The notes under the pieces were generated by a model, which did no database searches, had not been told where the DNA came from, and saw only the letters and a program-made list of their open reading frames with translations. Both the position numbers and the translations under genes were made by a program. This document shows positions 1 to 7,818 of a stretch of DNA of 14,752 nt, piece by piece (the stretch's first letter is position 1; each line of letters starts with the position of its first letter). Origin of the DNA: Candidatus Kerfeldbacteria bacterium (GTDB lineage: Bacteria > Patescibacteriota > Patescibacteriia > SBBC01 > CAIJZX01); assembly GCA_016217865.1 (NCBI GenBank), contig JACRFO010000022.1:1-14752 (forward strand), in the 5' to 3' direction.

Positions 1-1194
1 ACAGTAACGATGGTCTGGCGAGCAGGTCCCGATTTGAATCCCGCCGGCACAGGCGCCAGTTGAGAAAGTGTGATCAGTGCTATTTGCGCTCGTCGTTAAG
101 GACAGGTCGGCCGTGGTGAAGACACCGGAACCATCTTGCGAGGTCGCCCGCAGGGCGTAGTGGTAGGTCGTTGAGGCTGTCAGGGCCGGCTGGCCACTGC
201 CGGGAATTGCGAGTGAGCGGAAGATACTCGCGAAGTCTGCCTCGGAAACACTGTACTGGTAGCCGGCGAAGTCAGTCCGGGCGGCCGTGTCCCAGCGCAA
301 CTCAACCCGGGCCAGTTTTGAGGTGCTGAAGTTCACCTGACAGCGTGTATCGATACAGTCAACTTTGATGTTATCAATGGTCAGTTGGCTGGCATCGCCG
401 GTTGATGATTGTGTTGCGAATGACCGGTCGGCCGAGGTAGTGGTCTGTGGTGTCGGCTGGCTGTCCGTCAGTGAAATGATGAAGTGGTACGTCGTCGATT
501 GGTTCAATCCGAGCAAAGTCACCAGAACAGTCCCGCCGGTGGCGACTGCTGGGCCGTTCAAGAACGGGTAGGTCTGACTCTTGCCCGTCGCTGGATTCGG
601 TCCGTACTTGAGGGTATAGGACAAGGCTCCATTCGCCGGCGGACTCGTATAGGTGAAGGAAATGACCGCTTGCGTCGAAGTCGTCGACACGACGTTCACG
701 GAGGTAATGGCCGGCCGGCCGTTCACCGGGGCCGGCGGTGTGCTCGAATTTGTATTCGTACCAGGACCAGAGTTCGTATTCGTCGGCGGTTCGCTCAAGG
801 TCGTGATCGTTTGTTGGCCGCTGACGAGTTTGACTCCCGGCGAGGTAAAGACATTACCGACAATTTCAAAGTAGTACAACCGTCCCGGGATCATGCCGGT
901 GATCGTCGCAGAGTGATTGCCCGACGTACAGGTTGGCTGTTCGCTGTATTGGTGATCAAGTGCCCCGGAAACCGTACCGTAGTTAATCTGCGAACAGAAC
1001 GGATCGCTCGTGGTCCACAGGATGAGCGCGGTCGTGTCGGTGACGTTGGTTGAACTGATGTTGGTAATCGTCGCTGTCGGGATGGTGCTCTGCGCTTGCG
1101 TCGGCAACCAGGCGACCAAACCATACCCAACAACAACCGTCGCCAGCCCAAGGGCGGCAAGACGGAAGCGGCGGGTGGTCAGGAGACGTGACAT
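1..1194 (-). CDS. Exported fibronectin type III repeat protein, 3' end beyond window
   Basis: The frame is open from an ATG at 1194 to the window edge (398 codons, no stop), so the C-terminus is missing. Residues 1-36 form a signal peptide: arginines near the start (MSRLLTTRRFR), a hydrophobic core rich in Leu, Ala and Val, and a likely cut after TQAQ. Three beta-sandwich segments of fibronectin III type follow, at about 38-135, 161-262 and 271-380. Each has the usual late Y-x-[YF] strand (LYYFEIV, TYHFIIS, TYHYALR). Segments one and two are joined by an Asn/Thr/Pro/Ser linker at 136-160. The ATG overlaps the preceding stop by one base (TAATG), which points to translational coupling, and no Shine-Dalgarno motif precedes it. 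The likely role is structural or adhesive, outside the membrane. No catalytic motif is visible. The signal peptide resembles that of the 1079-aa protein of the same operon. Export and FN3 fold are fairly sure; function is unknown. Confidence 0.85.
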   Translation of the reverse strand, partial: MSRLLTTRRFRLAALGLATVVVGYGLVAWLPTQAQSTIPTATITNISSTNVTDTTALILWTTSDPFCSQINYGTVSGALDHQYSEQPTCTSGNHSATITGMIPGRLYYFEIVGNVFTSPGVKLVSGQQTITTLSEPPTNTNSGPGTNTNSSTPPAPVNGRPAITSVNVVSTTSTQAVISFTYTSPPANGALSYTLKYGPNPATGKSQTYPFLNGPAVATGGTVLVTLLGLNQSTTYHFIISLTDSQPTPQTTTSADRSFATQSSTGDASQLTIDNIKVDCIDTRCQVNFSTSKLARVELRWDTAARTDFAGYQYSVSEADFASIFRSLAIPGSGQPALTASTTYHYALRATSQDGSGVFTTADLSLTTSANSTDHTFSTGACAGGIQIGTCSPDHRYC

Positions 1195-4100
1195 TAGTTC
1201 GTACAGAGTGAAGATATATTACAGCTCGTGATGCGGTAGTGGTAGAGTTGATTCTCCTGCAATCCAGAGAGCGTGATGTGGTGGTCATTATAACTCGGGC
1301 CGCCGGCTTGGTTTGAATCTGCATCATCATATCCAACCGGGTGGATGTAGGTTGAGCTGCTTGGATTGCAGGACCGTGGTGGACTGCCTTGCGGCGCCTC
1401 GTTGACGAAGCAGTACTCAAGTTCGCTCGTCGATAAGTCGTCGGTCAGCCAGTGGATCGTTACCGTACAGGCGCCGTTGTTGCAGACTGCCGGTGACGCT
1501 TCGGGAGCGCAGTTGGGAGCAACCTGGCCGGGCAGACAGAGGATATTCGGTGCGGTGTTGTCATTGTTGACGGTGATCTGGTGCGCCAGGATGTTTGAAG
1601 GCGGGCCGGCCGAGGCGAAGGCTTGGACGGAAACGATGTAGGATCCGTTCGTGACCGTCGTTGAGTTCCACGAGTAATTATAATCGCAGAGCAGTCCAGC
1701 TGCAGCCGGGCAGTCGTATGCAGTATCAAGTACTGCCGGACCGCCACTCGCGGGCTTCACATTAATGGTGATTTGCGACATGGGACTCTCTGTATCGCTC
1801 CCCTGTCCACGGATCTGAAGTGTTCCGACAATATTGACCCCATCAGCCGGGGCATCAAGCGTAACCGAGGAAGGATCGGTATCTGGTTTGGCAGTCGTCG
1901 TGAACTGGAGCGGCCCGAGTCCGGCTGGCTGTTGTGTCACGACAGTCGTATTGGGCTCATAGGCTTCGTCGGTTGAGATGACCGAGTAGTAATAGGTCGT
2001 GACTGGTGTCAGTCCGGTGAACGTGAAGGTATGGCAACCAGCCGTGCAGTATGTCCCTGACGCCACTGTACCGACCGTTTGAGTCATCGCCGCATCGGTG
2101 TAGACCGTCAGTTCAGAGTTGGCTGGTTCGTCCGTCTGCCAGGTGATGATGGCTTGCTGGTAGTCTGGATTGGCTGTGACATTCGTGATGATCGGACCGG
2201 CGGCATCGGGCGAAACCACGATGTTCACTGTTTGTGCGTGTGTATCATCGGTCGCCGAAAAGGTGATGGTGTAGGTGCATGGCCCTGGCTTGGGACAGGG
2301 GATGGCGTTGCGCACCGTCACGTTGGCAGTGAATTGTACCGACCCACCATTCACCGCAACCGAAGACGGGCTGAGATTGATCAGGATATTCGGATCCTCT
2401 GGTACGGCTTTCAAGTCAACCGTACCGATGAAACCGTTTTTCGGCATTACAGTCCCGTTGTAGCTAACGGCCGCTGGGCTTCCGGCTAAGAACGAATGGC
2501 TCGCTGGCAGGAGACTGATACTGTAATCAGGAGCGGCCGTCACTGTCAGGAATATCGTCAGGTCATCGCTGATGGTGCCGTCGTTACCGCGAACGGTCAG
2601 CGGAATATTCGTTCCGATCGGTGTGGTCGGCGACGTTGAGATGGTCAAGACCGTTGAGTTCGATGATAGAGTCGAGACTGCCACACTGTTCGGTAAGAAC
2701 GTGGCGGTTACACCCGCAGGCAAACCACTCGCCGACATTGCGGCTAGGCCGCTCGTGTATGTGCTATTCCCGTTGACGTAGATTTGGTAATCCTTCGCTT
2801 GGCCAGCGACGATTGTCTGGCTACTCGGAGAAGAGGTCAGGGTGAAGGCCGGAGCCGGGTTGACCGTGACGGCAACCGTAGCGGTTTTGGTAATTCCTGA
2901 GACTGGGTCCGAGGCTGTAATCGTCACCGTGTGAGGATTATTCGTCGTATCGGTTGACGCGTTCGTCCCGATGATGAGTGACGTATTAATACGGGTAGTC
3001 GTACTCGTGAGCGTATCGGCTTGGGTAGTGAACAGGGCCGAACTATTTGCCGGTTCGCCGCTGGCCGTGAATGAGACTGTACCGGTGAAGTTATTGACGG
3101 CATCAACATGAACCGGGAAGACTGCACTATCGCCGGTGAAGACGGTCCGGGCGGTAGGCGGGTCAACGACAATGTTGAACGTCGGAACGTTATAGGTCAC
3201 ATTAATGCTCGCCGACGTTTCATTCCCGGCCTGGTCGCGGGCGTAGACGGTGACGGTGTTGTTGCCGGGCGTCAAGGTCGCCGACATCGTCCAGCCGATG
3301 TTGGTGTTCGGATACGGCGCGGTGATCGGCTGTCGCGGCCCCCCGTTGACTTGGATATCCATGCCGACCACGTTGGTGTTATCCGAGGCAGTACCAGAAG
3401 CAGACAGACTACTGTTGTTCACCACCGTATTGTTCGCTGGCGTTTGGATAATTACTTGCGGTAAGGTGGCGTCAAAGAAAATCGACGCAGTCTGGGGAGA
3501 ACTCGTATTGAACCCATCAACAGCCGTCACTGAAAAAGTGTTGAGACCAGTGACAATTGAACTACAGGGAATAGTAAGTGACCATGCGGTGGTACCCGTA
3601 GCGGTTGTATTTGGTCCACCGTTGACCGAAACACGAACAGCTTGTACACCCACATCGTCCGTAGCCGTTCCGGCAAGATTGACGGTACAGCTGTTGGTAT
3701 ACACTGGATAGGGGCCGTTCGGCGCTGTGATCGTGACGACCGGCGGGTTCTGATCGGGAATCGGCGTATCAAAGAAGCCGAAGGCGCCGACTCCTGCCGT
3801 CGAAGCGAACGATTCGGCCGAGTAGTGAATCCGCCGCCCGGCGGGAAGGTTATTGAGGAAAATGGAATGCGTCGTTGTGGCTGGACCAGCGCGACCGCCA
3901 AGCGGGTTGACGATACCAGAGGTGGCGACGTTCGCTGATGTCGCCATCGCAATGAGTTTTGTCTCGCGAGCGAGTGCAAAGACAGCGATTGATGCCCCGA
4001 GCGTCGCGGACGGCTGCGCGTCAAAAGTGAACTGCGGGTTAGCTGTGATATCGAAGAGCCCAATACGGTTACCACTCTGGAAGTAGAACCGATCGTTGCC

Positions 4101-5432
4101 GACCATCTGAATATTACTGATTGTTTCGCCAGTTCCTGTCAGGACCGGAGGATTTGACCACGTTATCCCTCCATCGGTTGAACGCCAGAGTTTTCCGCCA
4201 GTTGCCCCAGCCCAAACGGTCTGACCGTTCAATGAGGCGATCGATTGGATCGAGTCTGATCCAGCTCCAGCCAGTGTTACCCCGGCCGACCAGGCTCCCC
4301 CGCTATTCGTTGAACGGTACAGTTTACCGCTGACACCGCCAGCCAGGACGATGTTATTATCGTGAGAGAAAATAGCGTTGAGGCTTTCACCAAGAGCTGG
4401 TCCATGCACCGTTGCGGCGGTTGTTCCGGTGATCTTCACAATGGTGGAATCCTGGCCGGCAGCCCATGCGGTATTACCATCTGGCGTATAGATTGAGAAG
4501 AAATCCTTTGCTGGTAGCCCAGAGATCTGGGTCCAACTGGAAGCCCCATCCGTCGTCTTGGCAACGCGTCCCTGTCCGGCTGTTTGAAACCCAGCAATCC
4601 AGGCTACCGATGAGTTATAGACGTCAACGGTCCGCAGCAGGGTCGACAGGCCCGGGACAGCATCACTCCAGGTTCCTACTTGAGCGGAATTGTCGGCACC
4701 GCGTTTCACAATCCGGCCGCCTTGGCCAACGGCTAAAGCATATCCGTCGGAGAGCGCGCTGATGCCGTACATGACAGCGGGCGTTGCAGCTGGCGCCTGT
4801 TCGGTCGACCATGATGGCGCCTGGAGGCTGTAGATGACTCCGCTATCGCTAGAGTATCCGGTGGTCCAGTTGATCGTCCGAGTACACCCCTGCGGTACAG
4901 AGCAACCATTGTCCACGTCGGTCGGTGCGATTGATTGATTCGGCCAGGTCGCGACAGCACCCAGTTGGACGTGGTCGTATGAATTACGCTTCAGTGCACG
5001 AATAGTAATCTCATAATTGCGGCGGGCCCGCAAATTGGTGATTGTCGCGTCCCAGGGCGGGGCCGTGTCAAAATATGGCTGGGCGACAGACAAGCTACGC
5101 CAGGCCGGGTCGTCTACCGGTAAAGCCCGGCAGTAGGCCACACTCCCGAAACAGTAGTCGATCGATTGGACAGTTTCATCCGGGGAGTTCGTCGCAGTAA
5201 TGGAAAACGTAGCCGTCGTGCCCGTCACTGTTGGCGCGCTAATCGTCATGTTCAATTCCTTACATACGCTCGGGTAGGGTGGTGCACACCAGCCGACCGG
5301 GCAGGCTCCGAAATCGTCGTTGCAGGGAGCGGCGGCTTGGGCCGGACGAGCGATAATCCCGGCCACGCCAATAACGATCCCGGCCATGAGGGCGAGCAAG
5401 ACCGCGCGGAAGTGGTAGCGATTATTGTCCAC
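1194..5432 (-). CDS. Giant exported mosaic protein: FN3-like, beta-propeller, Ig-like repeats
   Basis: This 1412-aa protein starts at a GTG that overlaps the upstream stop by 11 bp. The GTG is the start that supplies a complete signal peptide: charged MDNNRYHFR, a hydrophobic core, and a cut near RPAQAA (about residue 34). Domain order by eye: a Cys-containing FN3-like segment (about 60-165); a beta-propeller of BNR/Ycf48 type (about 195-520) with repeats such as GKLYRSTNSGGAW and GKLWRSTDGGITW; two tandem Ig-like domains of glucodextranase-B style (563-748), each with a DNTNVVG- or DDVGVQA-like strand and a VNGGP turn; three Ig-like repeats of about 105 residues (752-1075); FN3 (1077-1180); Ig-like (1185-1290); and a Cys-rich FN3-like end (1294-1412). 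The last domain stops at SSLCTN, without an evident final strand, so the C-terminus may be slightly short. Composition is high in Thr, Ser, Asn and Val and low in Lys. This fits a surface or extracellular adhesin or scaffold; no enzyme motif is seen. Architecture is fairly sure; ligand unknown. Confidence 0.9.
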   Translation of the reverse strand: MDNNRYHFRAVLLALMAGIVIGVAGIIARPAQAAAPCNDDFGACPVGWCAPPYPSVCKELNMTISAPTVTGTTATFSITATNSPDETVQSIDYCFGSVAYCRALPVDDPAWRSLSVAQPYFDTAPPWDATITNLRARRNYEITIRALKRNSYDHVQLGAVATWPNQSIAPTDVDNGCSVPQGCTRTINWTTGYSSDSGVIYSLQAPSWSTEQAPAATPAVMYGISALSDGYALAVGQGGRIVKRGADNSAQVGTWSDAVPGLSTLLRTVDVYNSSVAWIAGFQTAGQGRVAKTTDGASSWTQISGLPAKDFFSIYTPDGNTAWAAGQDSTIVKITGTTAATVHGPALGESLNAIFSHDNNIVLAGGVSGKLYRSTNSGGAWSAGVTLAGAGSDSIQSIASLNGQTVWAGATGGKLWRSTDGGITWSNPPVLTGTGETISNIQMVGNDRFYFQSGNRIGLFDITANPQFTFDAQPSATLGASIAVFALARETKLIAMATSANVATSGIVNPLGGRAGPATTTHSIFLNNLPAGRRIHYSAESFASTAGVGAFGFFDTPIPDQNPPVVTITAPNGPYPVYTNSCTVNLAGTATDDVGVQAVRVSVNGGPNTTATGTTAWSLTIPCSSIVTGLNTFSVTAVDGFNTSSPQTASIFFDATLPQVIIQTPANNTVVNNSSLSASGTASDNTNVVGMDIQVNGGPRQPITAPYPNTNIGWTMSATLTPGNNTVTVYARDQAGNETSASINVTYNVPTFNIVVDPPTARTVFTGDSAVFPVHVDAVNNFTGTVSFTASGEPANSSALFTTQADTLTSTTTRINTSLIIGTNASTDTTNNPHTVTITASDPVSGITKTATVAVTVNPAPAFTLTSSPSSQTIVAGQAKDYQIYVNGNSTYTSGLAAMSASGLPAGVTATFLPNSVAVSTLSSNSTVLTISTSPTTPIGTNIPLTVRGNDGTISDDLTIFLTVTAAPDYSISLLPASHSFLAGSPAAVSYNGTVMPKNGFIGTVDLKAVPEDPNILINLSPSSVAVNGGSVQFTANVTVRNAIPCPKPGPCTYTITFSATDDTHAQTVNIVVSPDAAGPIITNVTANPDYQQAIITWQTDEPANSELTVYTDAAMTQTVGTVASGTYCTAGCHTFTFTGLTPVTTYYYSVISTDEAYEPNTTVVTQQPAGLGPLQFTTTAKPDTDPSSVTLDAPADGVNIVGTLQIRGQGSDTESPMSQITINVKPASGGPAVLDTAYDCPAAAGLLCDYNYSWNSTTVTNGSYIVSVQAFASAGPPSNILAHQITVNNDNTAPNILCLPGQVAPNCAPEASPAVCNNGACTVTIHWLTDDLSTSELEYCFVNEAPQGSPPRSCNPSSSTYIHPVGYDDADSNQAGGPSYNDHHITLSGLQENQLYHYRITSCNISSLCTN
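2208..3746 (-). repeat. Tandem Ig-like domain repeats (two plus three copies)
   Basis: Within the 1412-aa protein, residues 563-655 and 658-748 align as one repeat pair: both open with P-x-V-x-I-x-x-P, share G-T-A-[TS]-D, a V-N-G-G-P turn, and a late N-T-[FV]-[ST]-V strand. Residues 752-858, 862-966 and 970-1074 form a second family. Each opens with a short beta-strand and a Pro-x-x-x-x-[TF]-x-x-G turn and ends in a T-[VI]-x-[VI]-x-V strand. The copies have diverged at protein level, so this is old domain duplication and not a recent DNA repeat. Confidence 0.7.
3873..4850 (-). other. Beta-propeller region (BNR/Ycf48-like) inside the 1412-aa protein
   Basis: Residues about 195-520 hold recurring blades that pair a small-residue strand (AWIAGF, TAWAAG, IVLAGGVSGKLYRS, TVWAGATGGKLWRS) with an Asp-box-like turn (TDGASSW, TNSGGAW, TDGGITW). 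The S-x-D-G-G-x-x-W form is the classic Asp-box of BNR and Ycf48-like propellers. Such propellers usually mediate binding. No sialidase catalytic residues were recognised. The blade count is unclear by eye, probably six or seven. Confidence 0.7.
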
Positions 5433-7776
5433 GGAAGTTCAGGTTTGGATTGGTCGTATCGTTAAACGGACGGCAGCCTTCAGCGGTATTGATCGTGCCG
5501 TTGCAGGTTGACGCATTCGACTGGAGACTCGACTTCAAGTAGAAGTAGGACTGGCAACCCGGCAAACCGCGGGTGGGTTGGTTGTTCGTCCCGATACAAG
5601 CCCCGCCAATACAGTCGGCATTCGATTGGCAATTCTGTCCGCGGTTGGCGCTCGTGTCGCTGCAACGAGTTAAGGCGCAGGTGCTATCAACCAGGTCCGG
5701 ACTGCCGCCTTTCGACAAGGACAGCGGACATTCACTCCGACAACTCGCCGGATCGGTTGGGTCACGATATTCTGTACAACTGTCTTGTGCCGCTGGGCAC
5801 GTGCCGGCCAAGTACAGACAGGTATTGCCGCTCAAGCAATCGGCATTGGTCGTACATTGGCCGATGACGGCGGTCCCGCTCTGCCCGAGAACGCGGCCGG
5901 CTGTTTGCATGTTCCCCGCACAGGTCGAGCTTGGACAATCACTGTTACTGGTACAGGCCTTCCCTTGCCGCGCGCCACCAACACAGGCCGGACTGCAGGA
6001 TGGACCAACCGGGCGACCGGCTAATGGCGGCGTCACCGTCGGACAGGTCAGGCTCGTTCCCGTGATGTACCACTGGCCACCATTGCTCGTGCCATCAGTG
6101 CGGAACTCACAAGTCCGAACACCGGGATCCTTGAAGAAGGCGGCTCCGCCGGACGTCGTTGAGTAGGCGCGGCAGAAGAGTTCATTGGCCGTATTGTTTG
6201 TCCCGTCAGTGCAGAGATCTCCTTGGTAGCGATCTGGATCATTTTTCAAGTAGACAGTCGTGTATGAAGAGAGGGTTTGGTCGGGACTGTAGATCGGCAA
6301 ACCGACTGCTTCACACCCCTTGTTGGTCGCCGAGCAGTAGACGGCAGGGTTATTGACGAGCGTCGTCACCGTGTCAGCCGGCGTGGTGACATTCTTGACT
6401 GTCTGGGCAAACGGGGTCGTGCTGTTTTGGGTATCAATGACCGCTTCACAACCGACAACTTGTTCGGCACAAAGACGGTTGAACGACGTCAGGTAGTTCG
6501 CCGCGCCTTTGCGGTCGGTATACGCTGCGCAGCCAACCTCGCTAGCCTGACATTGCGGGACCGAGCCGCTGACCAGGTAGATGTGATCATTCACTTCCGT
6601 CAGCGTCACGTTGTCGATGTAAACATCGCCGCCGCCAATGACAATCGCTAACTGCGAATTTGCATCAATGTCCTGGTTGAGAATGAGCGGACCGACCGTT
6701 ACTTGGTGCCACTCCGGTCCGGCGGGCGTAATCGTCGCGTTCCACTTCGCTTGGACCGAGCCAGGGAAGCTGACTGTCGGTGTGAATTGCTGGAGGGTCC
6801 CTTGAGTCGTGACGGTACCAATACTGGCGGAGATCACTGGCGGCGGTGTCGAAGGCGTTGCAGGTTGGTTTGCTGCGGCGTAGGTAAATGCGAGAAGGTA
6901 GGTTTTCCCGCTGAAGAACTGTCCCTTCAGTAAGGCTTGGTTGACCGCGGCAAACCCAGAGGTTTGGCCCACCGGTATAGAAATTTTCAGCGAGTGGCCG
7001 CCGAGGGTCGTGGCTGCCGTCGAAATCGATGCTGGATTCCAATTGATCGTCGTACCGTTTTCAAAGGTGTCGGTGAAGAGTTGGTGGGTTGTCCCACTCG
7101 CATTACCGGTATAGGCGCGACAACCAGCTGCGCCAGCGCCACAGCTGACGTTCTCATTCGTCGCGAGGAAGTAGACGTTGTCTTGGCCAGCTTGCTGGTC
7201 GATGGTGTTACGGTATGGGTGGCAATCAGCCGTCACGGAAACTGTCATCGAGCGCAACCGGTAATAGACATTCAACGCCGAGTCGTAGTACTGACTGCAG
7301 TCAGGGTTAGCCGCATAGTTGGCCGCGTTGCATTGCGCATCAGTCACGATGCGGTTGGCATCGTCACATGACGGATCAGCCGTCGAAGAACCGACTGTCA
7401 GCTTGGTGCACGGCGCGTGTCCGCCATTTGCCTCGGCAATGTTCGATTGGACGAGGTCGAAGGCTTGCAGGACGAAGCCCTTCTGGGCATCGCCAACCCA
7501 CGTGTAGTACGTGCCCTTTGTCACCCGGGTGTTCGTCGGTTTGGCGCACTGCTTGACCGACTTGTAGTACTCCTTCCCTTCACCGCCCTGGGCCACGACA
7601 TCAAGGTTAGTGTACTCTTCGCAACCGACGTCAGCGGCTGTACAGATTTTGCCTTTTGGCGCGACGATATTCACCGCTGGGTTACCGGCTCGCTGCGGGA
7701 TAGTTGTAATCGGTTCAAGTTGGTAGGTCGCGCACCCGACTTTATCAGCGCTGCAGCGATTGCTGTTCAGGACCAC
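5422..7776 (-). CDS. Cys-rich extracellular-type protein, downstream half of a split giant gene
   Basis: This is 784 codons from a GTG at 7776 to TAA. The GTG is only the first usable start after the in-frame TAA at 7816-7818. The frame stays open through the 13 codons in between and is the same frame as the 1079-aa gene upstream. The half has no signal peptide and no convincing ribosome binding site, yet it is full of paired cysteines, which makes little sense for a cytoplasmic product. It is best read as the C-terminal part of a single protein of about 1877 residues. Seen here: Cys modules of form C-x5-[G/S]-C-x2-[Y/V] at residues 8, 45, 212, 409, 436, 481 and 660; a jelly-roll-like domain resembling carbohydrate-binding modules (about 233-396, ending GGGDVYIDNVTLTEV); and three Dickkopf-like Cys clusters (608-619, 641-653, 716-727). 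The C-terminus overlaps the next gene by 11 bp. Coding is certain; independent translation is doubtful. Confidence 0.75.
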   Translation of the reverse strand: MVLNSNRCSADKVGCATYQLEPITTIPQRAGNPAVNIVAPKGKICTAADVGCEEYTNLDVVAQGGEGKEYYKSVKQCAKPTNTRVTKGTYYTWVGDAQKGFVLQAFDLVQSNIAEANGGHAPCTKLTVGSSTADPSCDDANRIVTDAQCNAANYAANPDCSQYYDSALNVYYRLRSMTVSVTADCHPYRNTIDQQAGQDNVYFLATNENVSCGAGAAGCRAYTGNASGTTHQLFTDTFENGTTINWNPASISTAATTLGGHSLKISIPVGQTSGFAAVNQALLKGQFFSGKTYLLAFTYAAANQPATPSTPPPVISASIGTVTTQGTLQQFTPTVSFPGSVQAKWNATITPAGPEWHQVTVGPLILNQDIDANSQLAIVIGGGDVYIDNVTLTEVNDHIYLVSGSVPQCQASEVGCAAYTDRKGAANYLTSFNRLCAEQVVGCEAVIDTQNSTTPFAQTVKNVTTPADTVTTLVNNPAVYCSATNKGCEAVGLPIYSPDQTLSSYTTVYLKNDPDRYQGDLCTDGTNNTANELFCRAYSTTSGGAAFFKDPGVRTCEFRTDGTSNGGQWYITGTSLTCPTVTPPLAGRPVGPSCSPACVGGARQGKACTSNSDCPSSTCAGNMQTAGRVLGQSGTAVIGQCTTNADCLSGNTCLYLAGTCPAAQDSCTEYRDPTDPASCRSECPLSLSKGGSPDLVDSTCALTRCSDTSANRGQNCQSNADCIGGACIGTNNQPTRGLPGCQSYFYLKSSLQSNASTCNGTINTAEGCRPFNDTTNPNLNFRGQ
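5596..5955 (-). repeat. Dickkopf-like Cys clusters, three copies in the downstream half
   Basis: Residues 608-619 (CTSNSDCPSSTC), 641-653 (CTTNADCLSGNTC) and 716-727 (CQSNADCIGGAC) share C-x2-N-[SA]-D-C-x(4-5)-C. They match the pair in the upstream half, which again ties the two halves into one protein. Confidence 0.65.
6589..7080 (-). other. Jelly-roll (carbohydrate-binding-module-like) domain, downstream half
   Basis: Residues about 233-396 of the 784-codon half open with LFTDTFENGTTINW, then HSLKISIP, GKTYLLAFTYAA, EWHQVTVGPLIL and GGGDVYIDNVTLTEV. The terminal D-x-Y-I-D-N-V-x-L strand is characteristic of CBM4/9-like domains. It lies between Cys modules at residues 212 and 409, just as the upstream copy lies between modules at 862 and 1072. 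Confidence 0.6.
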
Positions 7777-7815
7777 GCCATCGATTGGAGCTCCACCAGA
7801 TTGCGGGGTGTACTT

Positions 7816-7818
7816 TTA
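7816..7818 (-). other. In-frame TAA that splits the giant Cys-rich gene
   Basis: The TAA ends the 1079-aa frame directly after a Cys module (CTAADVGC). The same frame then continues for 797 more codons, with more copies of the module. A second copy of the module about 60 codons downstream (7609-7644) reads CTAADVGCEEYT, codons TGC GAA GAG TAC ACT. At the break the codons are TGT TAA AAG TAC ACC. The stop therefore sits at the position of a Glu codon and differs from GAA by one base. It may be a true nonsense mutation, a readthrough site, or a sequencing or assembly error. Confidence 0.85.

Noticed and set aside
484..2489. Plus-strand open frames (for example 484-1053 and 2079-2489)
   Set aside because: Antisense to FN3 and Ig-coding genes; composition is that of a shadow frame and no motif is seen.
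5700..5725. REP-like palindromic element encoding PLSLSKGG in the Cys-rich protein
   Set aside because: The stem is short and broken (CCGC/GCGG with CTT/AAG) and only one copy was found in the window, so chance cannot be excluded.
7816..7818. Reassigned TAA codon or alternative genetic code
   Set aside because: TAA ends the genes at 1194, 5422 and 11062, and TAG and TGA also end genes here; only one internal TAA is seen.
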